DNA of 64,000 nt, taken from contig CATNEN010000008.1 in assembly GCA_950097015.1 (NCBI GenBank), positions 4,190,501 through 4,254,500 on the forward strand, read 5' to 3'. Made by a program: the position numbers and the translations under genes. Under the pieces are notes generated by a model. The model was not told where the DNA came from and made no database searches. It worked only from the letters and a program-made list of their open reading frames with translations. The DNA comes from Macrostomum hystrix. Its lineage: Eukaryota > Platyhelminthes > Macrostomidae. Below, one piece after another: positions 11,613 to 23,200 of the stretch (positions within the stretch are counted from its first letter, which is position 1; the number at the start of each line of letters is the position of its first letter).

Positions 11613-12337
11613 GATGAGTAGCAGCATTAGCTGATGTGAAATTTGGAAAGTGGGTATTGCGCCGGCTGCTGCTTTTCTAGCTGTAAATCTGCTTTAGTTT
11701 CTTCTTATCGACTCTATTCATTACCTGATGTCGCTTATTAATCATGCTTGGGGGGGCTAAAATGTCGTCAAGCTCATTAAATTGTTTTATGAGGCCTGAT
11801 AGATAATAAAATTATTTATTCCTTATTGTTGTTCAAGATACCTTCAGCTCAACCTTAAATGATCAGCGCCCCAGTTACAAGATTGCAATCCTCGCACCTG
11901 TTGTCAGACACTCAGCTCTGTGCAACTCGCCAGTTGCAATTGAAGACAGTCTCTGGCGCAGGTGATCATGTTTACCTGCTCTGCACACCCAATGCCACCT
12001 GTCAGCTGACGAGAGATTCATCCGGCGCCACAGTGCTCACTGAGCAGGCGGGCCTGAGCAGCCTGCCGAGCTCCGAGCTACCTGTCCGTGGACTCTCAGT
12101 GCCTCATGATGAGGCCATCAGCTGGCACTTCAGCATTCAACATCAGCGCCACCCTGAGACTCATCTTCGCAGCGTCGGGCGTCGACTGCGGCGATCGTCG
12201 CCTCCTGCTGCCGGGGTTCAGCGGCGGCGTGCTGATCTTGGACGAATCACCAACCGCTGTCTGCCATGTTCGATTGGCCAACTGGAGTCCGAGTAGCTAC
12301 TCAACTTATGCGCTGTTTAGCTTCACATGTCAGCCAG

Positions 12338-14216
12338 GTGAGATTAATTTGCTAAAAATTCGCGCCATCTCGACAAAGGACCCCCAGGAGTGAAAGGACG
12401 GGAAACAGCGTTTCTTAGAAACATTTTTGGAGGCCATTTTGCCGAGAAATGCACTGCGCCGATAGGACATTTTTTTAATTTTTCTGCACAACTCTAGTGA
12501 CTGTACTTTGATTTGGTAGAAGGCTCAACTTTAGATATTAGGTTTTTTATTTCCAGCTTCATGTATTTCTGTCCAGCTTCATTTGTGAAAAACAGGATTT
12601 CATACTATTTTTCCCATTTCCTCTACATGCCCTCCCCTAAGTGCCAAAATGCATTAATTTGCTCCTGAAACAACGAAACCATTTATAAAATATACGAGTA
12701 ATAGTACAAACTTTTAGGAAGCTTAGTAAAATTCGTTGCAGCAGCATGTTTGGTAAGTTACATCAAAAGAAGAGCTTCGGATCTGCTTCCGATAAAAACG
12801 ATCAATATTTTAATAAGTTTAAAAAAAATGAAAATTTCCTCTTTCTCCGCAGTGTATTTTTGGCGAAAACCAGCCTCTTAAACTTTTCTAAGAAACGATT
12901 AATCCTGTCCTTGTCGATTTTATTCAGGGATAACTTCCATCGGGTAAGAACAGAGGTGAGGATATATTTCTTAGATTACACATGCCGAGCAGTACTGCTT
13001 TTGTTTGAATGCTTGTATCTTACGTTATCAGAACTTGCATGTACTAAATAAAAAGGCCCACGAGGCAAAAAATATTTTAAAACTTTTAGAATTGCACGAC
13101 GTCTGGCCCAACTGGGTGAAGTGTCATTTCTGTTCGATGTTGCATTTTTCTCTTGATCCTTAGTCGTCGGCCGCGTCGATTCGTAGCTCGAATTTAGAAA
13201 TCAGGACTCTCCGCTTAGGGAAACCCTGTCGCTAGTTCTTTTCATGACGTCAGCTTCTATTTTTAGAAAGTCACGTGAAGTTTCTATTTTTAGAAAGACA
13301 TCAGTTTCCTTTCTAGAAAATCATCAAATTCTATTTTTAGAAAGTGACGTGATATCTCCTGCGCCCATAGATTTTCCCATGGCTATATTTCAGATCATTC
13401 AATTCCACTCTCCTCAATAGCTCAACCAGATCCATTTAGAAGGAATCCGAAAGTCACCATAAATAGCAACTTTCTAAAAACTTGCTATAATGTCTTAGAA
13501 CAGACCTCCACCACCATCTGTTGGTTAAATAAAACTGCGCGACAGCAATTTTTTGTTGTGTCCACATCCTGTGCAGAACTTCCTGTGTCCGCTCAGCATA
13601 GTGGCTGAAATGAAATCTAAGAAGGAGATCTTTTGGAAAAAAAACTTCACTTTTTTAAGCTTTACTGTGTAATATATTATGAACTGAACTAAGCACACAG
13701 GCTACAGTGAACACGCAGCTAGATGCGTATTGTGTACTGACAAATAAACTTAAGCAGTTCTAAACTGCATTCTTTGTTCTCTCTTCCGAGTGGCCCTTAG
13801 TCATTAGAAGAGTACGTTAAGCTTAAGTACCCCTAGTCAGGTATTCAGACACCCAAGGTCTCTTGTTATACTCTACTATTAAGATTACCATAAGTATGTT
13901 CAACTTTAAAATGAATGCAAGCTAAAAGCAAAAGTATTTTTACGGACTATGAATAAAAAATGTAGCAAAAAACGGATCATGTTCTAACTGCTCAGTCAGA
14001 AACTGCCCAACTAAGCAAACTGCTCACTTAGAACATTTACAAAGTGAGCAAACACACATGGCCTGAAGTTGAGAAGGACTTAGTACATTGATGCATACAC
14101 CTTGCGAGACTGCCACTTAGATCTCGCTGAAAGACACTTAATAATAGCAGGTGATTATAAATTTAATTTGTCGAAATGACTAAGAAAAGGTCAGAGTGAT
14201 TCAAATAAATGCGATG
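12338..14216. other. AT-rich intergenic region, no gene supported
   Basis: Downstream of AbfB copy 4. A short imperfect repeat, TTCTATTTTTAGAAAG with a variable spacer including CACGTGA, recurs about four times at 13250–13345. Small AT-rich ORFs here have no family features. Confidence 0.5.
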
Positions 14217-14620
14217 CACGAGACGGAGAGGGTGGGCGCTGGGGCAGGGTGACACCCAAGACGGGGCAGAGAGAAAGGTGGGTGGCGGGGCTGACCAATC
14301 AAGCGCCGACCCAGCCACGCAAAACAGGGTTTGGGGGTTAGGGCAAAAGCCATGTGGACGGGGGAGGGTGGGCGCTGGGGCAGGGTGACACCCAAGACGG
14401 GGCAGAGAGAAAGGTGGGTGGCGGGGCTGGCCAATCAAGCGCCGACCCGGCCACGCAAAACAGGGTTTGGGGGTTAGGGCAAAAGCCATGTGGACGGGGG
14501 AGGGTGGGCGCTGGGGCAGGGTGACACCCAAGACGGGGCAGAGAGAAAGGTTGGGGGCGGGGCTGACCAATCAAGCGCCGACCCGGACACGCAAAACCGG
14601 TTTGGGGGATTGGTTGGTGG
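14217..14620. repeat. Three tandem copies of a GC-rich unit of about 130–140 bp
   Basis: Each unit starts near GAGGGTGGGCGCTGGGGCAG and runs through CCAATCAAGCGCCGACCC and CAGGGTTTGGGGGTTAGGG. Units are nearly identical and much more GC-rich than their surroundings. CCAAT and GGGCG-type motifs could act as promoter elements, but no gene start is seen next to them. Confidence 0.9.
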
Positions 14621-14971
14621 ACCAGATGGGTCGGGAGAGCACAATGCACTTTGGACGGGAAAAGGAAAGGGTGAAAAACCAAAACAAGGAATAGAGTACA
14701 GCTCACAACATATTTATATACTAACACATACCCCTTAAACATACCGAACACATATAGTAACGAGAGCATCACAATCCTCCACTTGATTAAGAATGTTTGA
14801 TCAATGATTAGTTGCTTGCCAAAAGGAATTTGCTAATCCGCTTTAAAAGACAAGCTTCATCAAGATATTACTATGCGATTAAGCAAGCTGAATTCCTGAA
14901 AAGCTTGCACATAGCCCTTGGAGGTGCGCTGTACATCCTGGGTGTACATACACTGGGTGTTGTTGGAAAAG

Positions 14972-15334
14972 GTAATAATAAAAAATAGTAATAATATCTG
15001 CTGGAGGGCTGCGAGCAAAAGCACATCATTTAGTGACACTAGACTTGCTGCCAGCGAGGAGGCAATTCTGCCCATTTCGCTGACTCCTGAGCACACACGC
15101 ACTCAGATACTGTACGCAGGCACACGCTCACACAGGTGTGTAATCTGCCCTGACTTTCTCATCGTCACTCTCGATGTGCCTGGGAGGTTGGCCCTAGAGG
15201 GCGTAAATTGCACATTAAGCCCCCAAGCCTTCTTACCGCGGCTGCGCCAGAAATGAATGTGGCGTCGCCCCGGAATCGAGCTCAGGGACCTTGGTGCGAG
15301 AGGCAAATGCGTTAGACCGCTCTGCCACTCATGG
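14972..15334 (-). mobile_element. SINE family 1, full-length copy, inverted
   Basis: (ATT)-rich tail at 14975–14998, body GTGACACTAGACTTGCTGCC, GAGGCAATTCTGCCC and ACACAGGTGTGTAATCTGCC, and the tRNA-like head at the right (GCGTTAGACCGCTCTGCCAC inverted). Confidence 0.85.
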
Positions 15335-15339
15335 AAGGA

Positions 15340-15530
15340 CAGAGCGGATTTCAAATTCCCGCTGCCTACTTCACCATGGCTCCCAAACCGATTATCGTGA
15401 AAGTCCACCATATGGATCTAAATTTTTTGCCCATGCTCTGCATTTTCATGGCGATTGGTCAAGCACTTTGGGAGATACAGAAAACTGAAAAATGTGGGTA
15501 ATTGAAATACCCCGTGGTCTCTGCTGCTAA
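15340..15530. repeat. Dispersed repeat related to 7.69–7.82 kb
   Basis: Shares GTGAAAGTCCACCATATGGA and neighbouring sequence with the 7.7-kb fragment and ends near GAAATACCCCGTGG. It is immediately next to the SINE, so both may belong to one composite insertion. Family not recognised. Confidence 0.5.
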
Positions 15531-15883
15531 TGCATTTTTGACTTCAGTGTCTTCGTGTGCCACTAATTGAATGGGGCGTTTTATCTGTTTAGAGCGTGAA
15601 ATGGGGAAATTTCTGGGTGAAATTAAGCCTGGCATCACTATACCTAACATCCAATCGGAACTGGTCCCGACTCAGAATCTCGAACAGATTGCAAATTCTG
15701 TACAACATTAAAACCAATCAAGACCATCTCAAGGATTCCAAGAATCAGGAAAAATGAAATTTGCTCCGCCATCCAAGCCTGCTCAGCAAAGTTGCCTCCT
15801 AGTCATGTGAGTACTGCTGATGAAGCCGGCTGTATTAAAGGTAATCTCAGTCATTCAATCACTCAACTAATTTCTTTGCACAG

Positions 15884-17666
15884 GTCAAACCAGCTGCGAC
15901 ACCTTCATGATCATGGCCTATGGAGCTTACTCAAACCGATTCTTCTCATACAACTCGAACTCAAGAGTGATCATCTCACAGTTGTCAACCGACTCGCCGC
16001 TGCAGATGAGGCTCGAAGCCGCACTGGATGGAACTGTCACCTGCGTGTCCTTCACAGATGCGCTCAGGCCGAATTTCTACCTGTTCATGAATGGCCAGCA
16101 GCTGTACGTGTCGCAGACTGACAATTCGACCTCATTCCGACGAGGCGCGAGCTTCAGCATTGAGACTGCGGAGTTTTGCAATCACTGGCGCATCAGCCCG
16201 CTGCTGTATCCGGGACAGCGGCTGCGACATGCCAGCTTCGTCCTGACCAGTTCCGACTGGACGAATGAGGCACTTTTCAGGTCCGACTCAGCGTTTTCGT
16301 TTCACTGCACCGACTGTGAGTAGATCATTCGAATTGTCGTAGTTCAGTAATTGAGTAATCAACAAATCTGAGTAAGATTTTATGAGTTGGAAATCTCGGA
16401 AAAACTGGGATTTACAAGGACGCATTGCTTCTTGTTCCAGATAGACTGGGATTTACAAGGCCGCATTGCTTCTTGTTCCAAAAAGACTGGGATTTACAAG
16501 GCCGCATTGCTTCTTGTTCCAGATAGACTGGGATTTACAAGGCCGCATTGCTTCTTGTTCCAGATAGACTGGGATTTACAAGGCCGCATTGCTTCTTGTT
16601 CCAAAAAGACTGGGATTTACAAGGCCGCATTGCTTCTTGTTCCAAAAAGATTGGGATTTACAAGGCCGAATTGCTTCTTGTTCCAAAAAGACTGGGATTT
16701 ACAAGGCCGCATTGCTTCTTGTTCCAAAAAGATTGGGATTTACAAGGCCGAATTGCTTCTTGTTCCAGATAGACTGGGATTTACAAGGCCGCATTGCTTC
16801 TTGTTCCAGATAGACTGGGATTTACAAGGCCGCATTGCTTCTTGTTCCAGATAGACTGGGATTTACAAGGCCGCATTGCTTCTTGTTCCAAAAAGACTGG
16901 GATTTACAAGGCCGCATTGCTTCTTGTTCCAAAAAGATTGGGATTTACAAGGCCGAATTGCTTCTTGTTCCAGATAGACTGGGATTTACAAGGCCGCATT
17001 GCTTCTTGTTCCAGATAGACTGGGATTTACAAGGCCGCATTGCTTCTTGTTCCAGATAGACTGGGATTTACAAGGCCGCATTGCTTCTTGTTCCAAAAAG
17101 ACTGGGATTTACAAGGCCGCATTGCTTCTTGTTCCAGATAGACTGGGATTTACAAGGCCGCATTGCTTCTTGTTCCAGATAGACTGGGATTTACAAGGCC
17201 GCATTGCTTCTTGTTCCAGACAGCAAGTTATGGCCATCGCGACTGCTTCGTCTCCAGGATGCCTTCAGTGAGAAATTCCTGGCCTGTCCACTCTTGGGTT
17301 CTTGCACTTTACAGGCGGGCTACCAGAACGGCACATTGCTCACTGAGCAGGCGGGCCTGAGCAGCCTGCCGAGCTCCGTGTCCTTCCGCTCCTCCGACTA
17401 TCCCGGCTACTACCTGTCCGTAGACTCTCAGTGCCTCAAGCTGATGCCATCAGCTGGCACTTCAGCGTTCAACATCAGCGCCACCCTGAGACTGACCTTC
17501 GCAGCGTCGGGTGTCGACTGCGGCGACCGTCGCCTCCTGCTGCCGGGGTTAAACGACAGCGTGCTAAGCTACAGGGCCGGAGCGATCAATTGCGAAATCC
17601 AATCAACTGCCTGGACAGCCAGCTATAAGCCTGAATCCGACAAGTTTAGGCCAGTTTGTCTAACAG
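15884..17666 (+). CDS. AbfB-like two-domain protein, copy 5 (start exon not found)
   Basis: Exon A is 15884–16315 (GQTSCDTF…, SPLQMRLEAALDGT, FYLFMNGQQLYVSQTDN, FCNHWRISP, HCTDC); exon B is 17220–17666 (YSKLWPSRLLRL, SVSFRSSDYPGYYLSV, SAFNISATLRLTF, DRRLLLPG), ending CTAACAG|GTAAAC. Both are phase 1 in and out. I found no convincing signal-peptide exon: an ATG at 15754 with a possible donor at 15807 is in phase 2 and is not hydrophobic enough. The unit may therefore be spliced to an upstream exon, since all A and B exons are phase-compatible. Exon A is almost identical to copies 1 and 3. The intron is filled by a 41-bp array whose last unit forms the exon B splice acceptor. Confidence 0.7.
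16399..17219 (+). repeat. 41-bp minisatellite carrying a splice acceptor in each unit
   Basis: About 20 tandem units of exactly 41 bp. Each contains GCTTCTTGTTCCAG or GCTTCTTGTTCCAAAAAG, followed by ACTGGGATTTACAAGG. The last unit runs directly into exon B of AbfB copy 5: its TTCTTGTTCCAG is the functional-looking 3′ splice site. Of the 19 upstream unit junctions, I count 11 with intact CCAG and 8 with CCAAAAAG. Confidence 0.95.
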
Positions 17667-17879
17667 GTAAACCAATCAACTGCTGCTTATTTATAGATAA
17701 CAAACAGTCCACTTGTTACTGCGAAAGTACAAGTTACCTGTAAATGCTCAATAAGCAAGCCTATCGGAGGTAAGTGATGGTAAGTTAATAATTATATTCT
17801 TAGTTATAACTATACTTCGCAATTTTTTACCAAGTAAACGTAAAGCCAATAATTGGACTTTGCCGATCAACCAAATGAC

Positions 17880-18055
17880 AGCAAAAAAGCAGATGACAGA
17901 TAGCAGGTGACAGAAGGCAGGTGACAGATAGCAGGTGACGGATAGCAGGAGACGGATAGCAGCTGACAGAAGGCAGGTGACAGAAGGCAGGTGATGGATA
18001 GCAGGTGACGGATAGCAGGTGACAGATAGCAGGTGAGAGATGGCATGTGACAGAT
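17880..18055 (+). repeat. Short minisatellite (GATAGCAGGTGACAGAAGGC type)
   Basis: About 14 variant units of 11–12 bp with the core GCAGGTGAC, downstream of AbfB copy 5. The core resembles a 5′ splice donor (CAG|GTGA) on the + strand. Confidence 0.9.
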
Positions 18056-18700
18056 GCAGTCCAAGAGAATGCATAGTGCCTAGATGCCTAGCGCATTAAG
18101 ACTCAAGTTGATGGTTGAAGCTGTTAATGGCTGTTAATGCTAGCCTGAATGCATCACCTGGTTTAGGACACAACCGCTGGTTGTGCCTATCGATCTAATG
18201 GCCATCTGATGCACTCTTTAGCGATGCATTTATCCCTGTGAATGCAGTGCAATAAAAATTCTCATTGTCAATCGTGACTAGAATTTAAAAATAAGCGAAG
18301 CTATTTCTCTATCCATACTTTCATGCCACAATCTTGCCTGTCCGACACGACAGCAAAAACGCTTATTACTCTACTAACACGAACGCGCTCAGTAGTATTT
18401 AATAAAAGTAACTGTAAATAAAAAGTAGAATGGAACTTTTATTAAGTTTAATGCTTGATAAGCACAAAATTTTCAGTAACCAAAAACAACAAATTAAGCA
18501 TAATCTAGATTATTGTATTGCAAATGTGATTCTTGACTTTGTTAAAGCTTCGGGCATTAGAAAATTCTGAATCGGAACAGCGATTTGGCGACGAATGCTC
18601 AGTGCAAAACTGGATAAACATGAATAATCAACACTTTACGAAAATGTTAAGACTGGGAAAAATAGAAAAAAATGACTCAGCGAGGAAATTTTCCAACGTA
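18056..18700. other. AT-rich interval, no gene
   Basis: A possible polyadenylation signal, AATAAA, lies at about 18251 on the + strand and might serve AbfB copy 5. Nothing else is supported. Confidence 0.4.
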
Positions 18701-18701
18701 T

Positions 18702-19207
18702 CTCATTCAGCTGTCATTAGCTGCATCTCTACCTCATTCAGCTGTCATTAGCTGCATCTCTACCTCATTCAGCTGTCATTAGCTGCATCTCTACCTCATT
18801 CAGCTGTCATTAGCTGCATCTCTACCTCATTCAGCTGTCATTAGCAGCATCTCTACCTCATTCAGCTGTCATTAGCTGCATCTCTACCTCATTCAGCTGT
18901 CATTAGCTGCATCTCTACCTCATTCAGCTGTCATTAGCTGCATCTCTACCTCATTCAGCTGTCATTAGCTGCATCTCTACCTCATTCAGCTGTCATTAGC
19001 TGCATCTCTACCTCATTCAGCTGTCATTAGCTGCATCTCTACCTCATTCAGCTGTCATTAGCTGCATCTCTACCTCATTCAGCTGTCATTAGCTGCATCT
19101 CTACCTCATTCAGCTGTCATTAGCTGCATCTCTACCTCATTCAGCTGTCATTAGCTGCATCTCTACCTCATTCAGTTGTCATTAGCTGCATCTCTACCTC
19201 ATTCAGT
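18702..19207. repeat. Minisatellite of about 30 bp with an E-box-like core
   Basis: About 16–17 highly uniform units: CATTCAGCTGTCATTAGCTG followed by CATCTCTACCT. Very low divergence suggests recent expansion. CAGCTG is an E-box consensus, and TCATTA is homeodomain-like; whether either is used is unknown. Confidence 0.95.
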
Positions 19208-19838
19208 TAAGAAATAGCAACGTCACTAGAAAATTACATTAAAAAGACATGATTTGGACAATTAATCTGGGAAATCTTTTGACAATAACAGTTTCTCTTT
19301 ACGCTACTAAATTTAATACTGCATTGAGAACTAAAAAATTGAGTACTTTAGTAGAAGTACTGCATTACAGGCAGCAACATGTATACTAGGATAAATATTT
19401 AAAGTATTTTCCTATAGTCCTGCATTTAATTAAATAGATTGTGTCACAAAAATATGTAATCGGGAAAGCTATAAAACAGCTCTATTATCTCAACGCAGAT
19501 TTAAAAATAGAATTGAAAATTTAACAGATAAATATTTGACATTGTCAATAGGAAAAAATAGTCTGCACAGCTTAAATGAGATATTTTCTACTGTTCGAAT
19601 ATTGAAATATTTCAGCTCGAGAAACAATTCTTCCAGTGTGCAGCGAATGAAGTCGATTATTGTGCAATGCTTCAAAAAATAGCAACACATGCACCCAAAG
19701 TTTGAAAAGTGCAAAGACAAAACGGGGCAGCAACAATAGCGAGCTCAGCGAGCTCTTCTCTTTTCACACAGCCTGAAACACTTGCAGAAAAGACATAAGG
19801 ATAGTCAATTGAGTTGGTTAACGTTCGAGTCTAAATTT
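19208..19838. other. AT-rich interval, no gene
   Basis: No array, conserved exon or RNA gene seen. Confidence 0.45.
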
Positions 19839-19839
19839 A

Positions 19840-20060
19840 GAGTGGGGTGGTCGTACGTGGAAGAGAGTACATTGGGAGTGAGGTGGTCGTACGGGGACGA
19901 GTGTACATTGGGAGTGGAGTGGTCGTTCGTGGAAGAGAGTACATTGGGAGTGAGGTGGTCGAACGGGGACGAATGTACATTGGGAGTGAGGTGGTCGAAC
20001 GGGGACGAATGTACATTGGGAGTGAGGTGGTCTTACGGAGACGAATGTAGGTAGGGAGTG
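19840..20060. repeat. 36-bp minisatellite (GTACATTGGGAGTGAGGTGG type)
   Basis: About six units downstream of the RSPRY1-like gene. Units alternate between two subtypes (…GTGGAAGAGA and …CGGGGACGAGT/AT). Confidence 0.92.
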
Positions 20061-20089
20061 ACATGTTCGTACGTTCGTAGTGACGAATG

Positions 20090-20095
20090 TTTATT
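20090..20095 (-). terminator. Candidate polyadenylation signal for the RSPRY1-like gene
   Basis: AATAAA on the − strand, about 185 nt past the stop codon at 20281–20283. Confidence 0.4.
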
Positions 20096-20280
20096 AGAAC
20101 TTAGGTTAACCGGGCGCAGCAGTAGACACTTTCTTTTAATAGAATTTGTGCCAAAACAACGAACACACAAAACCAACAGATGATCTGCTTCTATATTTAA
20201 GTGTGAATTATAAAAAAAAAGATCCACACAATATTGTCCGCCAGTACAGACGCACATCTCCAACTCAAGAACTGAAACAA

Positions 20281-23200
20281 TCAGCCGAAGCTTGGCGCAG
20301 TGTCGGGCTGGCAGCCGGTCAGCTCCACCCGGCACAGTGGGCAAGCGGCGAGCCGGCCCGGACAAACTGAGCACAGGCCGGAATGGCCGCATGGCATCAG
20401 CCGGACACCGCTGGGCCTGTCGGCGCAGACGAGACAGACTGGCGTCTTCGACATTGTCGACGCCAGGGTCGATGATGGCGGGGAAATTGACGACATCATC
20501 AGAGACAGCCGACGTTCGCGCATCGCCAACGGCCAGGGCAGGCCCAGTAGGCGCCGATCCTGCGCCGAGACTCCGCCGACGGACGAAGCGGCTTCCTCCA
20601 TTGACGAGGCCGTCGTGATGGCTGTCGATGCGGACGCAACTGACGCTGGAGTAGCCGAAGTACTCGTCGGTGGACGATAGCGAAACGGTTGTTCAACGCC
20701 GCCAAAGTTGAATCGAACCTGTACAAGTAAAAGCATGAGGATTATGTGCAGTCCTAATCATTGTCAAACCGATGATTGGGAGTGGGGATAATAGTTGATG
20801 ATTAGGAGTGGGGATAATAGTTCATGATTGGGAGTGGGGATAATAATGGATGATTAGGAGTGGGGATAAAAATTGATGATTGGGAGTGGGGATAAAAATG
20901 GATGATTGGGATAATAATGGATGATTAGGAGTGGGGATAATAATGGATGATTGGGATAATAATGGATGATTAGGAGTGGGGATAAAATGGATGATAGGGA
21001 TAATAATGGATGATTAGGAGTGGGGATAATAATGGAAGAATTGGAGTGGGGACAATAATGGATGATTAGGAGTGGGGATAAAATGGATGATTGGGATAAT
21101 AATGGATGATTAGGAGTGGGGATAAAATGGATGATTGGGATAATAATGGATGATTAGGAGTGGGGATAAAATGGATGATTGGGATAATCCCGGTTGCCAA
21201 ACCAAAGGGCTTTTTTCATGCAAGTATGGGCTTTTCAGTGGGCCAACAGTGGGCCAGTGCCTTTTAGCCCAATTTGCGGGCTTTTTGCCCAGTTTCGGCC
21301 CACATATAGATGGGCCAACAAGTGGCCCACATAGGCCCATTAAGAGCCCATTAATAATTGGCCCATATAACGAGCCGAATGTCCAATTCAGCCCACTTTC
21401 GGCCCACTATTGTGACCCAAGAATGCTGGCCCATATTGGCCCACATGCGCTGGCCCATATTGGCCCACATATGCTGACCCAGATTGGCTCACATATACTG
21501 GCCCATATTGGCCCACATATACTGGCCCATATACTGGCCCATATTGGCCCACATATACTGCCACATATACTGGCCCATATTGGCCCACATATACTGGCCC
21601 ATATTGGCCCACATATACTGCCACATATACTGGCCCATATTGGCCCACATATGCTGCCACATATACTGGCCCATATTGGCTCACATATACTGGCCCATAT
21701 TGGCCCACATATACTGGCCCATATTGGCCCACATATACTGGCCCATATTGGCCCACATATAGTGCCACATATACTGGCCCATATTGGCCCACATATACTG
21801 GCCCATATTGGCCCACATATACTGCCACATATACTGGCCCATATTGGCCCACATATACTGCCACATATACTGGCCCACATATACTGGCCCATATTGGCCC
21901 ACATATACTGGCCCATATTGGCTCACATATGCTGGCCCATATTGGCCCACATGCGCTGGCCCATATTGGCCCACATATACTGGCCCATATTGGCCCACAT
22001 ATACTGGCCCATATTGGCTCACATATGCTGGCCCATATTGGCCCACATATACTGGCCCATATTGGCCCACATATGCTGGCCCATATTGGCCCACATATAC
22101 TGGCCCATATTGGCCCACATATACTGGCCCATATTGGCCCACATATACTGGCCCATATTGGCCCACATACGCTGGCCCATATTGGCCCACATATACTGGC
22201 CCATATTGGCTCACATATACTGGCCCATATTGGCTCACATATGCTGGCCCATATTGGCCCACATATACTGGCCCATATTGGCCCACATATACTGGCCCAT
22301 ATTGGCCCACATATACTGGCCCATATTGGCCCACATACGCTGGCCCATATTGGCCCACATATACTGGCCCATATTGGCTCACATATGCTGGCCCATATTG
22401 GCCCACATATACTGGCCCATATTGGCCCACATATACTGGCCCATATTGGCCCACATATACTGGCCCATATTGGCCCACATACGCTGGCCCATATTGGCCC
22501 ACATATACTGGCCCATATTGGCCCACATATACTGGCCCATATTGGCCCACATATACTGGCCCATATTGGCCCACATACGCTGGCCCATATTGGCCCACAT
22601 ATACTGGCCCATATTGGCTCACATATACTGGCCCATATTGGCTCACATATGCTGGCCCATATTGGCCCACATATACTGGCCCATATTGGCCCACATATAC
22701 TGGCCCATATTGGCCCACATATACTGGCCCATATTGGCCCACATACGCTGGCCCATATTGGCCCACATATACTGGCCCATATTGGCCCACATATACTGGC
22801 CCATATTGGCCCACATATACTGGCCCATATTGGCCCACATACGCTGGCCCATATTGGCCCACATATACTGGCCCATATTGGCTCACATATGCTGGCCCAT
22901 ATTGGCCCACATATACTGGCCCATATTGGCTCACATATGCTGGCCCATATTGGCCCACATATACTGGCCCATATTGGCTCATGCAAAAGGATTTAAATAG
23001 CCAATGCGTATGCTTGTCAATGGCTAGATAAATGGATTGTTTTTTCACTAGCATTCGAATACGTTTTTTATGACTTTAAAGTCCAAGTTGCACAGCGCAA
23101 ATGATGTAACTTTGTTTAATATCACAATGAAATATAACCTGTCCATTCATTTTGCCGTGTTTATTGCCCAGTTTTGGGCAATCGAGATGCCCCCTACACC

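Larger units (their letters stand above)
10278..12337 (+). pseudogene. AbfB-like secreted protein, copy 4 (frameshifted in domain B)
   Basis: Exons: 10278–10338 (leader MAFSIQSGVFLMLMLSEVYS), 10423–10860 (domain A: SFNC, LLQMRLEAALDGT, AVSIADAQRPDYYF, FCNHWRLSP, HCVDC), 11908–12337 (domain B). Phases match the functional copies. In domain B, after SSLPSS, the segment that codes for SVSFRSSDYPGYY elsewhere is replaced by three bases: 32 nt are reduced to 3, a net loss of 29 nt at about 12076–12080 that shifts the frame. Downstream sequence (CLMMRPSAGTSAFN, DRRLLLPG) is intact in another frame, so the damage looks recent or could be an assembly error. Domain A alone could still be made. Intron 2 (10861–11907) holds a truncated SINE and a 13-bp repeat array. 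Confidence 0.7.

Noticed and set aside
12746-13051. A 101-codon AT-rich + strand ORF
   Set aside because: Low-complexity composition, no similarity to a known domain, and no splice or family context.
14163-14772. ORFs over the GC-rich repeat of about 135 bp
   Set aside because: Open in several frames because three nearly identical units are present; no conserved protein.
16387-17271. Serial ORFs (LGFTRPHCFLFQ…) in the 41-bp array
   Set aside because: The array is intronic; only the last unit contributes a splice acceptor to a supported exon.
21150-23054. Long ORFs of 457–616 codons in several frames over the 24-bp array, and the same at 23.5–25.3 kb
   Set aside because: A 24-bp period keeps all frames open; both strands give equally long products, so they are repeat artefacts of the foldback element.
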